From Triparma columacea (lineage: Eukaryota; Sar; Bolidophyceae; Parmales; Triparmaceae), in NCBI GenBank assembly GCA_030267965.1, contig BRYA01000273.1, positions 35,819 through 99,818 of the forward strand: a stretch of DNA of 64,000 nucleotides. The letters are read 5' to 3'. Below are positions 11,701 to 21,322 of this stretch, in pieces. Numbering within the stretch: the stretch's first letter is position 1; the number at the start of each line of letters is the position of its first letter. A program made the position numbers and the translations under genes. The notes under the pieces were generated by a model. That model was given only the letters and a program-made list of their open reading frames with translations. It was not told the DNA's origin and made no database searches.

Positions 11701-11929
11701 TAGCAACAGGGAAAGGATGAACGACATGGCTACCATGATGGAAAAACTGAGGCAGTTAGAGGACGATATAATTGCTCGAAAAAAGGAGGAAAAAGAAGAA
11801 AAGGAGGACAAGAAGAATGAAGAGGCACGGAAGACGGAGACGGAGAGGGAAGAGGCGCAACAGGACCAAGCTGAAGACGAACCGCTACTGCCAGGTCAAA
11901 TGAATGTTGACGACGACGGCGGGGGGTAG
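8726..11929 (+). CDS. Cyclic-nucleotide-gated / EAG-like cation channel
   Basis: Exons 8726..9176 and 9246..11929 (phase 1; GTAAGA donor) give 1044 aa. The N-terminal about 190 residues are Ser/Lys-rich and cytosolic. Six membrane segments follow from about residue 216. S4 is RIVKILRLPRLLRVLKIFRLL-like with regularly spaced Arg (about 340-360). The pore (about 461-485) reads MMTAGENLSP rather than a GYG potassium filter, closer to the TIGETPPP filter of CNG channels. The C-linker and cNMP-binding domain run from about 612 to 869. The phosphate-binding cassette GAHFGEIALILLTKRTANVRA-like motif keeps FGE and the Arg. An insertion of about 160 residues, rich in Ser/Lys, splits the cNMP fold. The C-terminus is acidic coiled coil. 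It is likely a non-selective or calcium-permeable channel. Confidence 0.87.
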
Positions 11930-11932
11930 CGA

Positions 11933-11942
11933 CCAATAAAAA
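11933..11942 (+). terminator. AATAAA polyadenylation signal after channel gene
   Basis: CCAATAAAAAAA starts four bases after the channel stop codon. Only 64 bp separate this stop from the next start, so the 3' UTR must be very short or overlap the next transcript. Confidence 0.45.
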
Positions 11943-11993
11943 AATCAATATAATGTCCTTCCCAAAAGCAAGTTCAGAAATATTTGGGCATGG

Positions 11994-14900
11994 ATGTGGC
12001 AACAAATTCCAGAGATGAACTATGAGATAATAGACGTCGAAGGACCTAACCTGGGGCTAGATTTAGGACCTGAGCTACTACCACCACCACTTGCACCACA
12101 GGTTACGCCACCGAAGGAGAAGGTTGAGGAAGATGAGAGTGCCGGAGGGAGCAACGAAGTGGTCACCTTCTCCAATTACAAGCCTTCGTCTTTACCAGGC
12201 CCTCTGGTGACAGTGCTGCAGTTTGTTGAGGCTGGAGATACATCCTACGAAAAACTTCCCCGCTACGCTTCTGATGGACTCAACAATTCCAGTCCTCCAC
12301 CCTCGACCTCTTGTTCCCCCCCAATAAATACTTCTTGGACTTGCTCTATCTGCACCTTCATTAATGGAAAGATGTCTAGGTGCGAGATGTGCGGAACGAA
12401 GAGGCCAGCTTCCCCCCCTTCGTCTCCTGCTATAGTGGTGATTGATGCCAGTCCCGTCAAGAAAAAAGAGAGGTGAGATAAGGAAGCGAAGCGAGGAGCT
12501 CATATGTTAGTAATGGGTAGTGGAGAAGTATAAAACATTATTCCTGTTTAACCCCCCCCCCCCTTACGCCATTCGCTTCACTCATCGCAGGGGGATGGGG
12601 GAGTTGCTTCATCCAAGCAGCCCAAAGGCAACGAAAAAAGATATTCGTCAGCGGCGTCCCTCAACTTGGGTACCAGGGAAGTATCCGTTGCCCGCTTCCC
12701 ACGCTTTCCCAGCATGCGAGTCGACCCTGATGTCTAGCGTTTCTGCCCCCTCTGTCCCCCTCCCAGTCTTCTCTCCCATCACCCCCTTCTCTGCTCTTCC
12801 GTACCAAAATTTGTCGTCACCACTGACGCCTCTCCAGTTGGAGGGGGTGGGGCTCGCGGTCAACGCCTTCCGCAAGATATACAAGAGGTCAAAGGGTGGA
12901 AACACGCGCGGAGGATTCTTCTTGGGGGATGGTGCAGGGGTCGGGAAGGGGCGACAGATTTCCTCCGTCATACGGCACGCTGTATGCACTAACAAGCCCC
13001 GGCACCTTTGGCTCTCAGTCTCGAGGTCACTCATTGACGATGCTCGAAGGGATCTTGACGATGTCGGGCTCGTGGGGGTCAAGCTCCACAGTGCCGAAAT
13101 GCTTTCCAGTATCAACAAGGGACTTGGCGCTTCGCAGGACGGCGTGCTCTTCGTGACGTACCAAATGCTGATATCGTCGACACGGATAGACCAGATCGTC
13201 AAGTGGTTGGCCCCAAAGAGGACGGAGGAGACCTTCTCCGGTTGCATCATTTTTGACGAGTGTCACAAGGCCAAGAACATCGGAGGTGAGAACGGGTAAT
13301 AGAATGAAAAGGCGGCTCTATGATGCAACCGGAACAAACAATCTCAGCGCCGACGCGCTCTCCCCCTTCTTTCCCCGCTCACTCCTTCTCCCCATCTCCT
13401 CCTCACAGACACCAAGACCTCCAAGTTCGTTATCGACCTCCAAGAAAGCCTTCCGATGGCTAGGGTCCTTTACTGCTCCGCGACCGGAGTCTCAGACGTT
13501 AAGCAAATGCGCTATGCCAACAGGCTCAACCTTTGGGGTCCTTCGACTGCCTATCCTAAGTTCTCGCACTTCGAGGATATGCTCAATAAGAGGGGAATCG
13601 GTGGTCTGGAGATGCTTTCCCTAGAGATGAAAATGCAAGGGCGTTTCATTGCCAGATCGTTGAGCTGGGAAGGGGCCCTTTTCGAAACTTGCGAATTTAA
13701 ACTCTCAGGAGAGCTGGAGGGGGCTTACAACGTCGCCTGTGGCTGGTGGCACGACACCCGCGTCAAGCTAAAATCTGCCATTGCCACCCTAGGTCCCACA
13801 AACGTGACAAAGTTCATCTGGCGTGTCTACTGGAGCTCTCTCCAGCGATTCTTCAAGGAATTCAATGTCTGCGCTAAGGTAAAATACGTTTGTGACCAGG
13901 CTAAGAAGGACATCGCCGCCGGAAGGAGCGTCGTGATTGGGTTGCAGTCAACCGGAGAACAGTCAACGAAGGATTTCATGGACCTTTCCCTCGTGGATCT
14001 TCAAGCCGAAAAGAACCTCCCCGCTAATGCACCTCTCACTTACGACATGATCACCTTCGATAATCTCGTCTCCACCCTCGTTGGTACCGCCAGGGCCTTC
14101 ATCTCAAACCACTTCCCAGTGCAGCCAACGCGTGGGGAAATCCCCCCCACCCCCTCCCTCCCTCCCTCTCCCACTGACGAAGACATGGCGAGGTACAGGA
14201 TCGAGATGTCCGCCAGGCAGAATGCCATCAACGCCGCCAATGCACCGCCAGATGAGACCCTGGTGGAACTGCGGGCTCAGCTCCTGCTCAAGCTCCAGAA
14301 GCTCACGCTCCCACCTAATCCCCTTGACGAGCTCGTGGACAAACTTGGGGGAGAGAATGCCGTGGCGGAAATGACCGGAAGGGTAGGCAGAATCGTGCGA
14401 GAGCCAGGGCTGACGTCGTTCAAGTACAAGAAACGAGCGGGGACGGCGGCGAGTTCCACCAAGGGGCTGAGCTCCTTCAAGGGAGAGGTTGAGATGGACA
14501 TGCTCAACATCGAGGAGAGGAAACGATTTCAGGACGGCGAAAAGTACGTTGCGATTATATCCGATGCCGCTTCAACAGGAATTTCGCTCCACGCTAACGT
14601 TGGGTCGAAGAACTCGGGGAGGAGGAGGGTACACTACACGATTGAACTCCCGTGGGCCGCGGACAAGGCTATCCAGCAACTGGGCCGAAGCCACAGGGCG
14701 GGGCAGCTCTCTGCGCCCATATACAGGAACGTAATCACAAACATGGGGGGCGAGAGGAGGTGAGGAGAGACCACGAGGCGGTCGATTTAGTGGGCCGACT
14801 CTCGTCAAATGCCCTTACCGAAACTAACTCCTTTGGTCGTCGCCCCTCATCCCCCCCTCAGGTTCGCCGCAGCTGTTAGCAAGAGAATGGCCAATCTCGG

Positions 14901-16677
14901 GGCTCTGACAAAGGGGGATAGGAGGGCTGCGACCGGGAGCGATCTCGGAGAATTCAACATCGACAACAAGCATGGTGGACAGGCCCTCAACAAAGTCTAC
15001 ACGTGCTTGATAAGGGATGACTATCGGACCGGGTTCCAGCGTCCTTCAGCGAAAACGGACCAAATTTTGGACGACTTCATCTGCTCTTTTCCGGATGGGT
15101 TCAAGGATTGCGAGGTTAACGAGGGCGACGACGAGAAGGAGGTGACGAGATACCAAGCTTGGGAGATGATCATGAAATCGTTGGAGAGAATCGGCCTGGA
15201 AGAGGGAAGCGACACGAGGAAGAAGGCGGACGTGAAGCTCTTCTTGAACAGGATAGCCGGACTCCCGGTCATGATGCAGAATCTCTTGTTCGCTCTTTTC
15301 AGCTCTACCCTCAAGGAGATTGTCGACGCGGCCAAGTTGAACGGTTGGTATGAGGGTTGTGTGGAGGATCTTGTTGCGCAGAGCGTCAGGGTCGACAGCA
15401 GCTGCCCGATAGCTGATGACTTGGCTACTGGGGCCCAGACTATCTTCACGAGCATCGTTTTAGACAGGGGGTGGAGCTTGCAGAACCTGGTTGAGAAAAT
15501 GAAAGAGGAGGAGAGAGAATTAGGGCTTAAGGAGCGGATTACGGGGGTTGATGGGAAGGACGAGGAAGATGAGGAAGATGAGGAGGAGGAGGAGGACGAG
15601 GGGATGGGGGAGATGGACGACTTCATCGTTGACGACGATGAAATGGAAACAGATGACGAGGATGGGGGGGAAGAGGAGAAGGAGGAGGAGGAGGAGGAGG
15701 AGGAAGAAGGGAAAGAAGAGAAGGAGGAGAAGCCGGAGGGAGAAGGAGACGCACAGCCCGAACGACGACTCAATACGAAGAAGAGAAAAGGACCTGCGAA
15801 ATCAGGCTTCTACATTTCCCGCAGGTCAATGTCAGGACACCATTTTGTCATCTACGCAAAGAGGAAGTGGGCCATGAATGCCTTATTGAAGGAGCGCAAC
15901 ATTCTCCAGATGGACCCTCTGGGGGTCATGCAAATTTACAGGCCGAACACGGGGAAGACCGGGCAAGAAGTCACGACGAACGAGCTAAACACGAAGTATA
16001 AGCTTGTCACTAGCCTCGACAAGATAGCCGACTACAAACAACTCGAGAAGGACCATAAGGAATTCTCCGATAGGTGGGACAGCATCTACAACGTTACATC
16101 GGGCTTCGACAGGGTCGACAACCTCGCCCCAAGGAAGCTCAGGGTCGGACTCGTGCACGGTGCTGTGATGCACGCCTTCCCAGCCCTGGACCTAGCAGTC
16201 AAGGGAGCAGTCAGGAAGGCGGACAGGACCCTCAAGGTGGTGAGAGTCGAGATTGAGAATGAGAGGATCATCGGCGTCAAGTTCCCCATGGAGCGAGTTG
16301 CAGAATTGATGGACGCGAGCAAGAAACTTATGGACGCGAGGTCCCTCGGCAGCACGTTTTCCGTGATGGAGGAAAAGTTAGAAGAGGTAGACACGAAGTC
16401 GATGAAGCGCGCCACCTCGAAGGAGAAGACGATGAAGTCTTTTTTTGGGGGGGCAGGGAGCGGGGGGGGAGATGGGGGAGGCGCGGGAGGAGGGAATAGC
16501 AGCAAATTCAAGAGTAGCGCGGGAAGTAGCAGCTTGTTCAAGAGCAGCAACACTGGGGGAGCAGGGAAGGGCGGAGGGGGGAAGAATAAACCGGGGAAGA
16601 AGAAGGGGGGGCCCCTGGACGGGAACCAAGTACTGGACTTTATGGTGAAGAAGAAGAAACCCAAGAGCGCGGACTAA
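11994..16677 (+). CDS. SBNO: Strawberry notch-type SF2 helicase (SBNO)
   Basis: Exons 11994..12472, 12591..13285, 13409..14759 and 14862..16677 join in frame to 1446 aa. A RanBP2-type zinc finger (WTCSICTFINGKMSRCEMCG, about 116-135) is at the N-terminus. The helicase N-domain has Walker A GDGAGVGKGR (about 271), the DEAD-box equivalent IIFDECHKAKN (about 380) and motif III LYCSATG (about 410). The C-domain has DAASTGISLHA and QLGRSHRAGQ (about 776-820), then the SBNO-specific FAAAVSKRMANLGALTKGDRR after the last junction. Strawberry notch proteins are nuclear transcription and chromatin regulators. An acidic Glu/Asp tract (about 15550-15740) and a Gly/Ser-Lys tail are lineage additions. The first intron has GAAGCGAAGCGA near its 5' end. 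The true start could be ATG 12015. Confidence 0.92.
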
Positions 16678-16998
16678 AGGGTGGGAAAATCTCAATCTCT
16701 TGTTGTTGTATGAATTATTGCCTCCACATTTTTGCCAGTCCAAAGTCCAAGCCAGACGAGAAAAGAAGAAATAGATACAAACGTACCTCATTAAGGACGT
16801 TTTCGAATCATTTATCATTTATTGGGTTGATATCTACTTCATCACATAAATATCATTGGAACGTAAAAGAAACGAGAAATTTATCAACCTCCTCCACCGC
16901 CCTCCGACCTTCACCCCCTTTATCCCCCCTTCATATCCCCCCTTCAACCACACCTACCTGGTGGTCGAACAATACTTTTAAGAAACCACGCACATTTC
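16678..16998. other. Intergenic region
   Basis: About 320 bp between two tandem genes. It contains a pyrimidine-rich stretch (16880-16960) and nothing I could identify. It would carry the SBNO 3' UTR and the promoter of the aldo-keto reductase gene. Confidence 0.5.
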
Positions 16999-18036
16999 AT
17001 GGTTTCCTTACCTCGTATCTACCTCGGGACGATGACATTTGGATGGGAACAAGCGTCGTCTGTTGTCACACAGAGAATTGCGACAGAAATGGTGAAAACA
17101 TTTGTGGCGTCAGGAGGCACCCTCGTCGATACAGCAAGAATATACTCAGGCGGTTCGTGTGAAGCTATGGTGAACGAGGCATGCAAGGATCTCGACGTGC
17201 TTGTCGGTACAAAAGCCCATCCTAGCCAAAGTCTGGCGTCAGACAGCGGGCTGAGCCTCCCTGGATTGGAGAAGCAATTTGAGACTTCATCTGATAACCT
17301 ACCCGACTGCTTCCCCCTTCACGAGTACTATCTCCATCAACCAGATCCTGAGAGCGACCTCCTGGACTCCTTGAGATACGTCGACGGTCTAATCAAGTCG
17401 GGCAAGGTCAAGAAGTTGGGGTTAAGTAACTACAATGTCAATGAGGTAAAGCGTGCATTCTCTCTTTGCGATTCCCACGGCCTGACCCCCCCTTCGGTCT
17501 ACCAGGGTCTAATGAATCCTTTGAACCGCATGGTCGAGGCCGAGCTCCTTCCCTTCCTCAGGTCTCGGGGTTGCTCCTTCGTGGCCTATAACCCCCTCGC
17601 CGCAGGCTTGCTAACGGGGAAGCACATGGAGGGGACGGAGGTTCTGGAGGGACGCTTTAAGGACAATCAGAACTACCTACCCCGGTTCTACACTGAGGGT
17701 AACTTTAGGGCACTCTCTCGCATCAGGGAAGCCTGCGAAGCCGCAAACATTAGCATGGTCGAAGGCAGTTACCTTTGGCTCCTCCGTCACTCTGCTTTAG
17801 GGGAGAACGATGGTGTGCTTTTGGGGGCCTCCTCAATCGCGCAGCTCGAGAGCAACTTGAAAGCCTGCGAGAGGGCTAAGAGGGAGGTTCTACCGGAGGA
17901 GGTCAGGGTAGCGTTTGAGGAGGCTTGGGAGGTCACGAAGACGGAGAATCCGTTTAAGTACTGGCGCGCTTTTTCTAGGGACATGCCAGGGGGAGAGTCT
18001 ATGGATCAAGGGGAGGCTTATGCTGTTAAGAAGTGA
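16999..18036 (+). CDS. Aldo-keto reductase, AKR7 (aflatoxin-aldehyde reductase)-like
   Basis: Single exon, 345 aa, a normal AKR length. NADPH-dependent reduction of aldehydes and ketones is the family activity. The catalytic tetrad is visible: Asp and Tyr in LVDTARIYSGG, Lys in VLVGTKAHP, His in YYLHQPDPES. KVKKLGLSNYNVNEV and the cofactor-binding GVLLGASSIAQLESNL block are as in AKR7/YajO relatives. No targeting peptide is evident from the chosen ATG, so it is probably cytosolic, although the frame is open upstream and an N-terminal extension cannot be excluded. It is convergent with the GLE1-like gene, the stops being 66 bp apart. Confidence 0.88.
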   Translation: MVSLPRIYLGTMTFGWEQASSVVTQRIATEMVKTFVASGGTLVDTARIYSGGSCEAMVNEACKDLDVLVGTKAHPSQSLASDSGLSLPGLEKQFETSSDNLPDCFPLHEYYLHQPDPESDLLDSLRYVDGLIKSGKVKKLGLSNYNVNEVKRAFSLCDSHGLTPPSVYQGLMNPLNRMVEAELLPFLRSRGCSFVAYNPLAAGLLTGKHMEGTEVLEGRFKDNQNYLPRFYTEGNFRALSRIREACEAANISMVEGSYLWLLRHSALGENDGVLLGASSIAQLESNLKACERAKREVLPEEVRVAFEEAWEVTKTENPFKYWRAFSRDMPGGESMDQGEAYAVKK

Positions 18037-18102
18037 GGGTAACGCGAGAAAGAAGATTTTGTTTTCTTCCAAACCGAGCAGTTTCTATTACCCGCCTCCT
18101 CA

Positions 18103-20685
18103 TCACCTCCTGAACCCTTCCCCCCCAAAAGGGTTCCCCCCCCCTCCCCCTTGATTAAAAGGGTTGTTATTTCCTCCCCCCCCCCCGCCTCCGAATGGGT
18201 TGTTTTGTTGCCCCCCACCGAAACCACCTCGGTTGTTGTTGTTGTTGTTGAAGTTGTTCCTATTCCTCCCCCCTCTTCCTCCTCCTCCTCCTCCTCCTCC
18301 TCCTCCACCTCCTCTACCATTGTTGTTATTATTCCCGCCCATCTCGTGGCTATACTGGCAATTGTTCCCATTCCTGCATCTTCCCTGCTGAAAGAAGCGG
18401 CATACTTTGGTGTTGCCCCCCCCCCTGTTGTTGCCGCCCCTATTGTTGTTGTTGTTGTTGTTGTTGTTGCTGTTGTTGCCTCCGAATGGGTTGTTTGGTT
18501 GTTGCTGCTGCTGCTGCCCGAAGCCCCCCCCCCCCCCAAACGGTGTTTGTTGTTGTTGCCCTCCTCCGAATGGGTTCCCTTGTTGTTGTTGTCCTCCTCC
18601 GAATGGGTTCCCTTGTTGTTGTTGTCCTCCTCCGAATGGGTTCCCTTGCTGTTGTTGCTGTCCTCCTCCGAATGGGTTCCCTTGCTGTTGTTGCCCCCCC
18701 CCCCCAAACGGTGTTTGCTGTTGCTGCCCTCCTCCGAATGGGTTCCCTTGCTGTTGTTGTCCTCCTCCGAACGGGTTCCCTTGCTGTTGCTGCCCTCCTC
18801 CTCCGAACGGGTTCCCTTGCTGTTGTTGTCCTCCTCCGAATGGGTTAACTTGCTGCTGCCGTTGTTGCTGCTGACCGAACCCACCCCCACCGCCAAAGGG
18901 CGTCTGCTGCTGCTGTTGTTGCTGCTGCTGCTGGTTACCGAAACCTCCCCCCCCCCCGAATGGCGTCTGTCGCTGTTGCTGCTGCTGTTGCTGTTGTTGT
19001 CTGTTTCCTCCAAAGTTATTCCCTCCCCCTCCTCCCCCCCTATTTCCCCACCCCCCCCCGCCCTGTTGTTGTTGTTGTTGTTGTTGTCCTCCTCCTCCTT
19101 CTCCTCCCCCCCACTTCCCGTAGAACTCTTCCACCACCCCCACAACCTCCCATCCCTTATCTCTCATCCCTTCCACCCTGCTCTTAACAGCCCCCCCCTG
19201 TTCCCCGTCCATGCCCTTAACGATCCTCTCAACCTCCCCCAATACCTCCTTGTCGTTTCTGATCATCCTCCCCGCAACGCTCATGAAACCCGCAATCACA
19301 TAACCCGCGTATAACGGTACCTTCTCCCCCACCCCCTTTGTCCATTTCCTCATCCATTCCTTAACCCTCACATCCCCTCCTTCCCCCACCCCAAGTTCGC
19401 TCGCCCTAAACTGCGCCCAAGCCTCCATTCTTGTACACCATCTATCCCAGGTTTCCCCCTCCCTAATCCCCATTTCCTCTTGAAGTTCCCTCCCTCCTGT
19501 ACCCGGGTGTTCCCCGTTCCAGAATGTAAAGTTATGTTCCCCATGCGCTTCAATAACCTCTTCCATTTTCCCCTCCTCCCCCCCCTCATTTCTAATCGCT
19601 CTAACAACAACAGCAAGTGGGTATCCGTCAATGTTTTTAACGCTATAGCTTTCCGCGCCAACCCTTTTACCAAGGCTGCTCGCTAAGAGGTCGAGGAGGT
19701 ACAGGGTACCGACTTTACCAGGCGAGCCTTGTGGGGCTTCCAAGTCTGACGATAGGCTTGATTTGATAGCCTGTTTAACTCTTGATATTACGTCGAGGAT
19801 GCAGGTTGGTTCTTTTACAAGAGTGTTGAGACCTCCCGCTGCTAGTTTCTTCATTTGCATGCGGCGCGCCTTGACGGTTTTGTCCTTGTCGAATGCCTTT
19901 ATCTTGTTTCTGATGTCCTCTAGTTTGTTCCTGTTCCTTTCCTCTTCTTCTTCCCTCCTCTTTTTCTCTTCCTCGACCTTCCTCTCCCCTTCCCTCCTTT
20001 CCTTTTCCTCTCCCTCCCTCTTCTTCCTATCCTCTTCTCCCTTCTTCCTCTCAATCTCCCTCTCCCTAACCCTCCTTTCCTCTTCAACCCTCTCCTCCCT
20101 CTCCTTCCTCTCCTTAACTTCCCTAGCCTCCCTCTCCGCCCTGTCCTTCTCAGACACGTACATCGTAAGCCAGCCCTCAACCTTCCTCTTAACACCCTCG
20201 TTAACCCCCGACCCCTTGATCCTAAAATCCGCCCGCTTTACTTCTTCCTCTTTAAGTTGAGGGTTGAAAGCTTGAACTCCGAAGCCTCCCCCTTTGATCT
20301 CTATAATAGCCCCCCTCCCAACCTTCTCCTCCTCCTCCTCATCATCTTCCTCTCCTAAACCTGTTCTCTCCATCCATTCGCAAACGTCCTTTACTGGTGC
20401 AATCCGAGCTTTATACTCCCTACCTCCATCCCCTCCCATCCTCCCCTCCCCTACGTCTGTTCTGTAAGGCCACGCCTGTGTTAGGCGGATGGATGAGTTA
20501 CTACTTAAAAGGAGACGTGGTGGTAAACCGTATCGTCCTGTTGACGTGAAGGGGTAAGGGTGATCGTCCTCAGAGTCTGAATCTGAGTAGGAGGTGGTAG
20601 ATGAGGAGGGGGACATTGGAGGAGAGGAGATGGAGGGAGGGTACTCAGAAGGAGGGTACTCATCGTCGGAGTAACAGAGAGACAT
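18103..20685 (-). CDS. GLE1: GLE1-like mRNA export factor with FG-type repeats and NUP42-type CCCH finger
   Basis: Single-exon 860-aa frame. After an acidic Ser-rich N-terminus there is an Arg/Glu coiled coil (about 172-270), then a GLE1-like helical core (about 285-520) with LLASSLGKRVGAESY, the GYPLAVVV block (AFPIAVV in animals) and YVIAGFMSVAGRMI. Residues about 545-760 are NPFGGG/TPFGGG units spaced by poly-Gln, an FG-nucleoporin type sequence. At about 763-782 lies CRFFQQGRCRNGNNCQYSH, a C-x7-C-x5-C-x3-H finger nearly identical in spacing to the N-terminal finger of NUP42 (hCG1/NLP1, yeast Rip1), then Gly/Asn repeats. GLE1 activates the helicase DDX19/Dbp5 at the pore while bound to NUP42. 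Here both seem to be one polypeptide. The GLE1 assignment is by motif and layout and is moderately sure. Confidence 0.78.
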   Translation of the reverse strand: MSLCYSDDEYPPSEYPPSISSPPMSPSSSTTSYSDSDSEDDHPYPFTSTGRYGLPPRLLLSSNSSIRLTQAWPYRTDVGEGRMGGDGGREYKARIAPVKDVCEWMERTGLGEEDDEEEEEKVGRGAIIEIKGGGFGVQAFNPQLKEEEVKRADFRIKGSGVNEGVKRKVEGWLTMYVSEKDRAEREAREVKERKEREERVEEERRVREREIERKKGEEDRKKREGEEKERREGERKVEEEKKRREEEEERNRNKLEDIRNKIKAFDKDKTVKARRMQMKKLAAGGLNTLVKEPTCILDVISRVKQAIKSSLSSDLEAPQGSPGKVGTLYLLDLLASSLGKRVGAESYSVKNIDGYPLAVVVRAIRNEGGEEGKMEEVIEAHGEHNFTFWNGEHPGTGGRELQEEMGIREGETWDRWCTRMEAWAQFRASELGVGEGGDVRVKEWMRKWTKGVGEKVPLYAGYVIAGFMSVAGRMIRNDKEVLGEVERIVKGMDGEQGGAVKSRVEGMRDKGWEVVGVVEEFYGKWGGGEGGGGQQQQQQQQGGGGWGNRGGGGGGNNFGGNRQQQQQQQQQRQTPFGGGGGFGNQQQQQQQQQQTPFGGGGGFGQQQQRQQQVNPFGGGQQQQGNPFGGGGQQQQGNPFGGGQQQQGNPFGGGQQQQTPFGGGGQQQQGNPFGGGQQQQQGNPFGGGQQQQGNPFGGGQQQQGNPFGGGQQQQTPFGGGGGFGQQQQQQPNNPFGGNNSNNNNNNNNNRGGNNRGGGNTKVCRFFQQGRCRNGNNCQYSHEMGGNNNNNGRGGGGGGGGGGGGRGGRNRNNFNNNNNNRGGFGGGQQNNPFGGGGGGGNNNPFNQGGGGGNPFGGEGFRR
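18180..19085. repeat. Degenerate tandem repeats coding for NPFGGG/poly-Gln units
   Basis: Units of about 33-36 bp on the minus strand coding for Q(n)-GNPFGGG, clearest at 18541-18850, flanked by Gln (TTG/CTG on plus) and Gly/Asn tracts. Units differ by single bases and by whole Gln codons, as expected from replication slippage. This is coding sequence of the GLE1-like gene. Confidence 0.85.
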
Positions 20686-21322
20686 TTAGGGAGGTGTGTG
20701 TGTGTATAGAGTGTGTATAGAGAGTGTATAATGTAGCTTTGAATGGCAACTTAGGAGCGGTGTTTTGGTTGATGGCCTATTTTTGGCCTTCAAATTACGC
20801 TAAAATTACACTATTTATGATTGAGGTTTCTTATATCGTTATAGATGTTGACGGATGTTGATAGATATTGAGTATTAGTAGAATTGGAGAATTTCTGAGG
20901 AGGCTTCAATTTTCACTCTTTCCCGAAGGTCTTTCAACAAAAAGTGTCTGGGATAGTTCGAATTGGTTCTCAAAAAATACCTTTCAGACCTCAGACGGTT
21001 TTGGTTTTTTTGTGGATCCTGCTTCCCATTATCACGGGGCAGCTGGACGTGAAAAAGAAATCAGAAAAAACGGCCGGGAAGGTTTTTTTCTTTCTTTTTC
21101 TTTCTTTTTGCTTCCAATTCCATTAAATGCAATAAAATCTGTCTGAATATCGTCATCTATCATACACATTCAATCCCCTTACCTCAATTTGGATAGTTGT
21201 ACCTCATTGGCCATCAAAAAACAGCTAAACACATCTAATCAGAAACAAATACAACAATCTCCCTCCGCTGGTTCTGTGGAACCACACATATCTATCTATC
21301 TACTCTGTCATACTACTCTATT
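20686..21322. other. Divergent intergenic region
   Basis: About 640 bp between the GLE1-like and WD40 genes. A TG-rich microsatellite with TGTATAGAG units lies at 20695-20735, just upstream of the GLE1-like start. Poly-T/poly-A stretches lie near 21060-21110. No RNA gene was recognised. Confidence 0.5.

Noticed and set aside
18541..18850. Regularly spaced repeats that resemble a CRISPR array
   Set aside because: Units are in-frame coding repeats with Gln-codon spacers, in a eukaryotic gene.
18151..19314. 387-aa and 155-aa plus-strand frames of Val/Leu or Cys/Pro repeats
   Set aside because: They are shadows of the Gln/NPFGGG repeats of the minus-strand GLE1-like gene.
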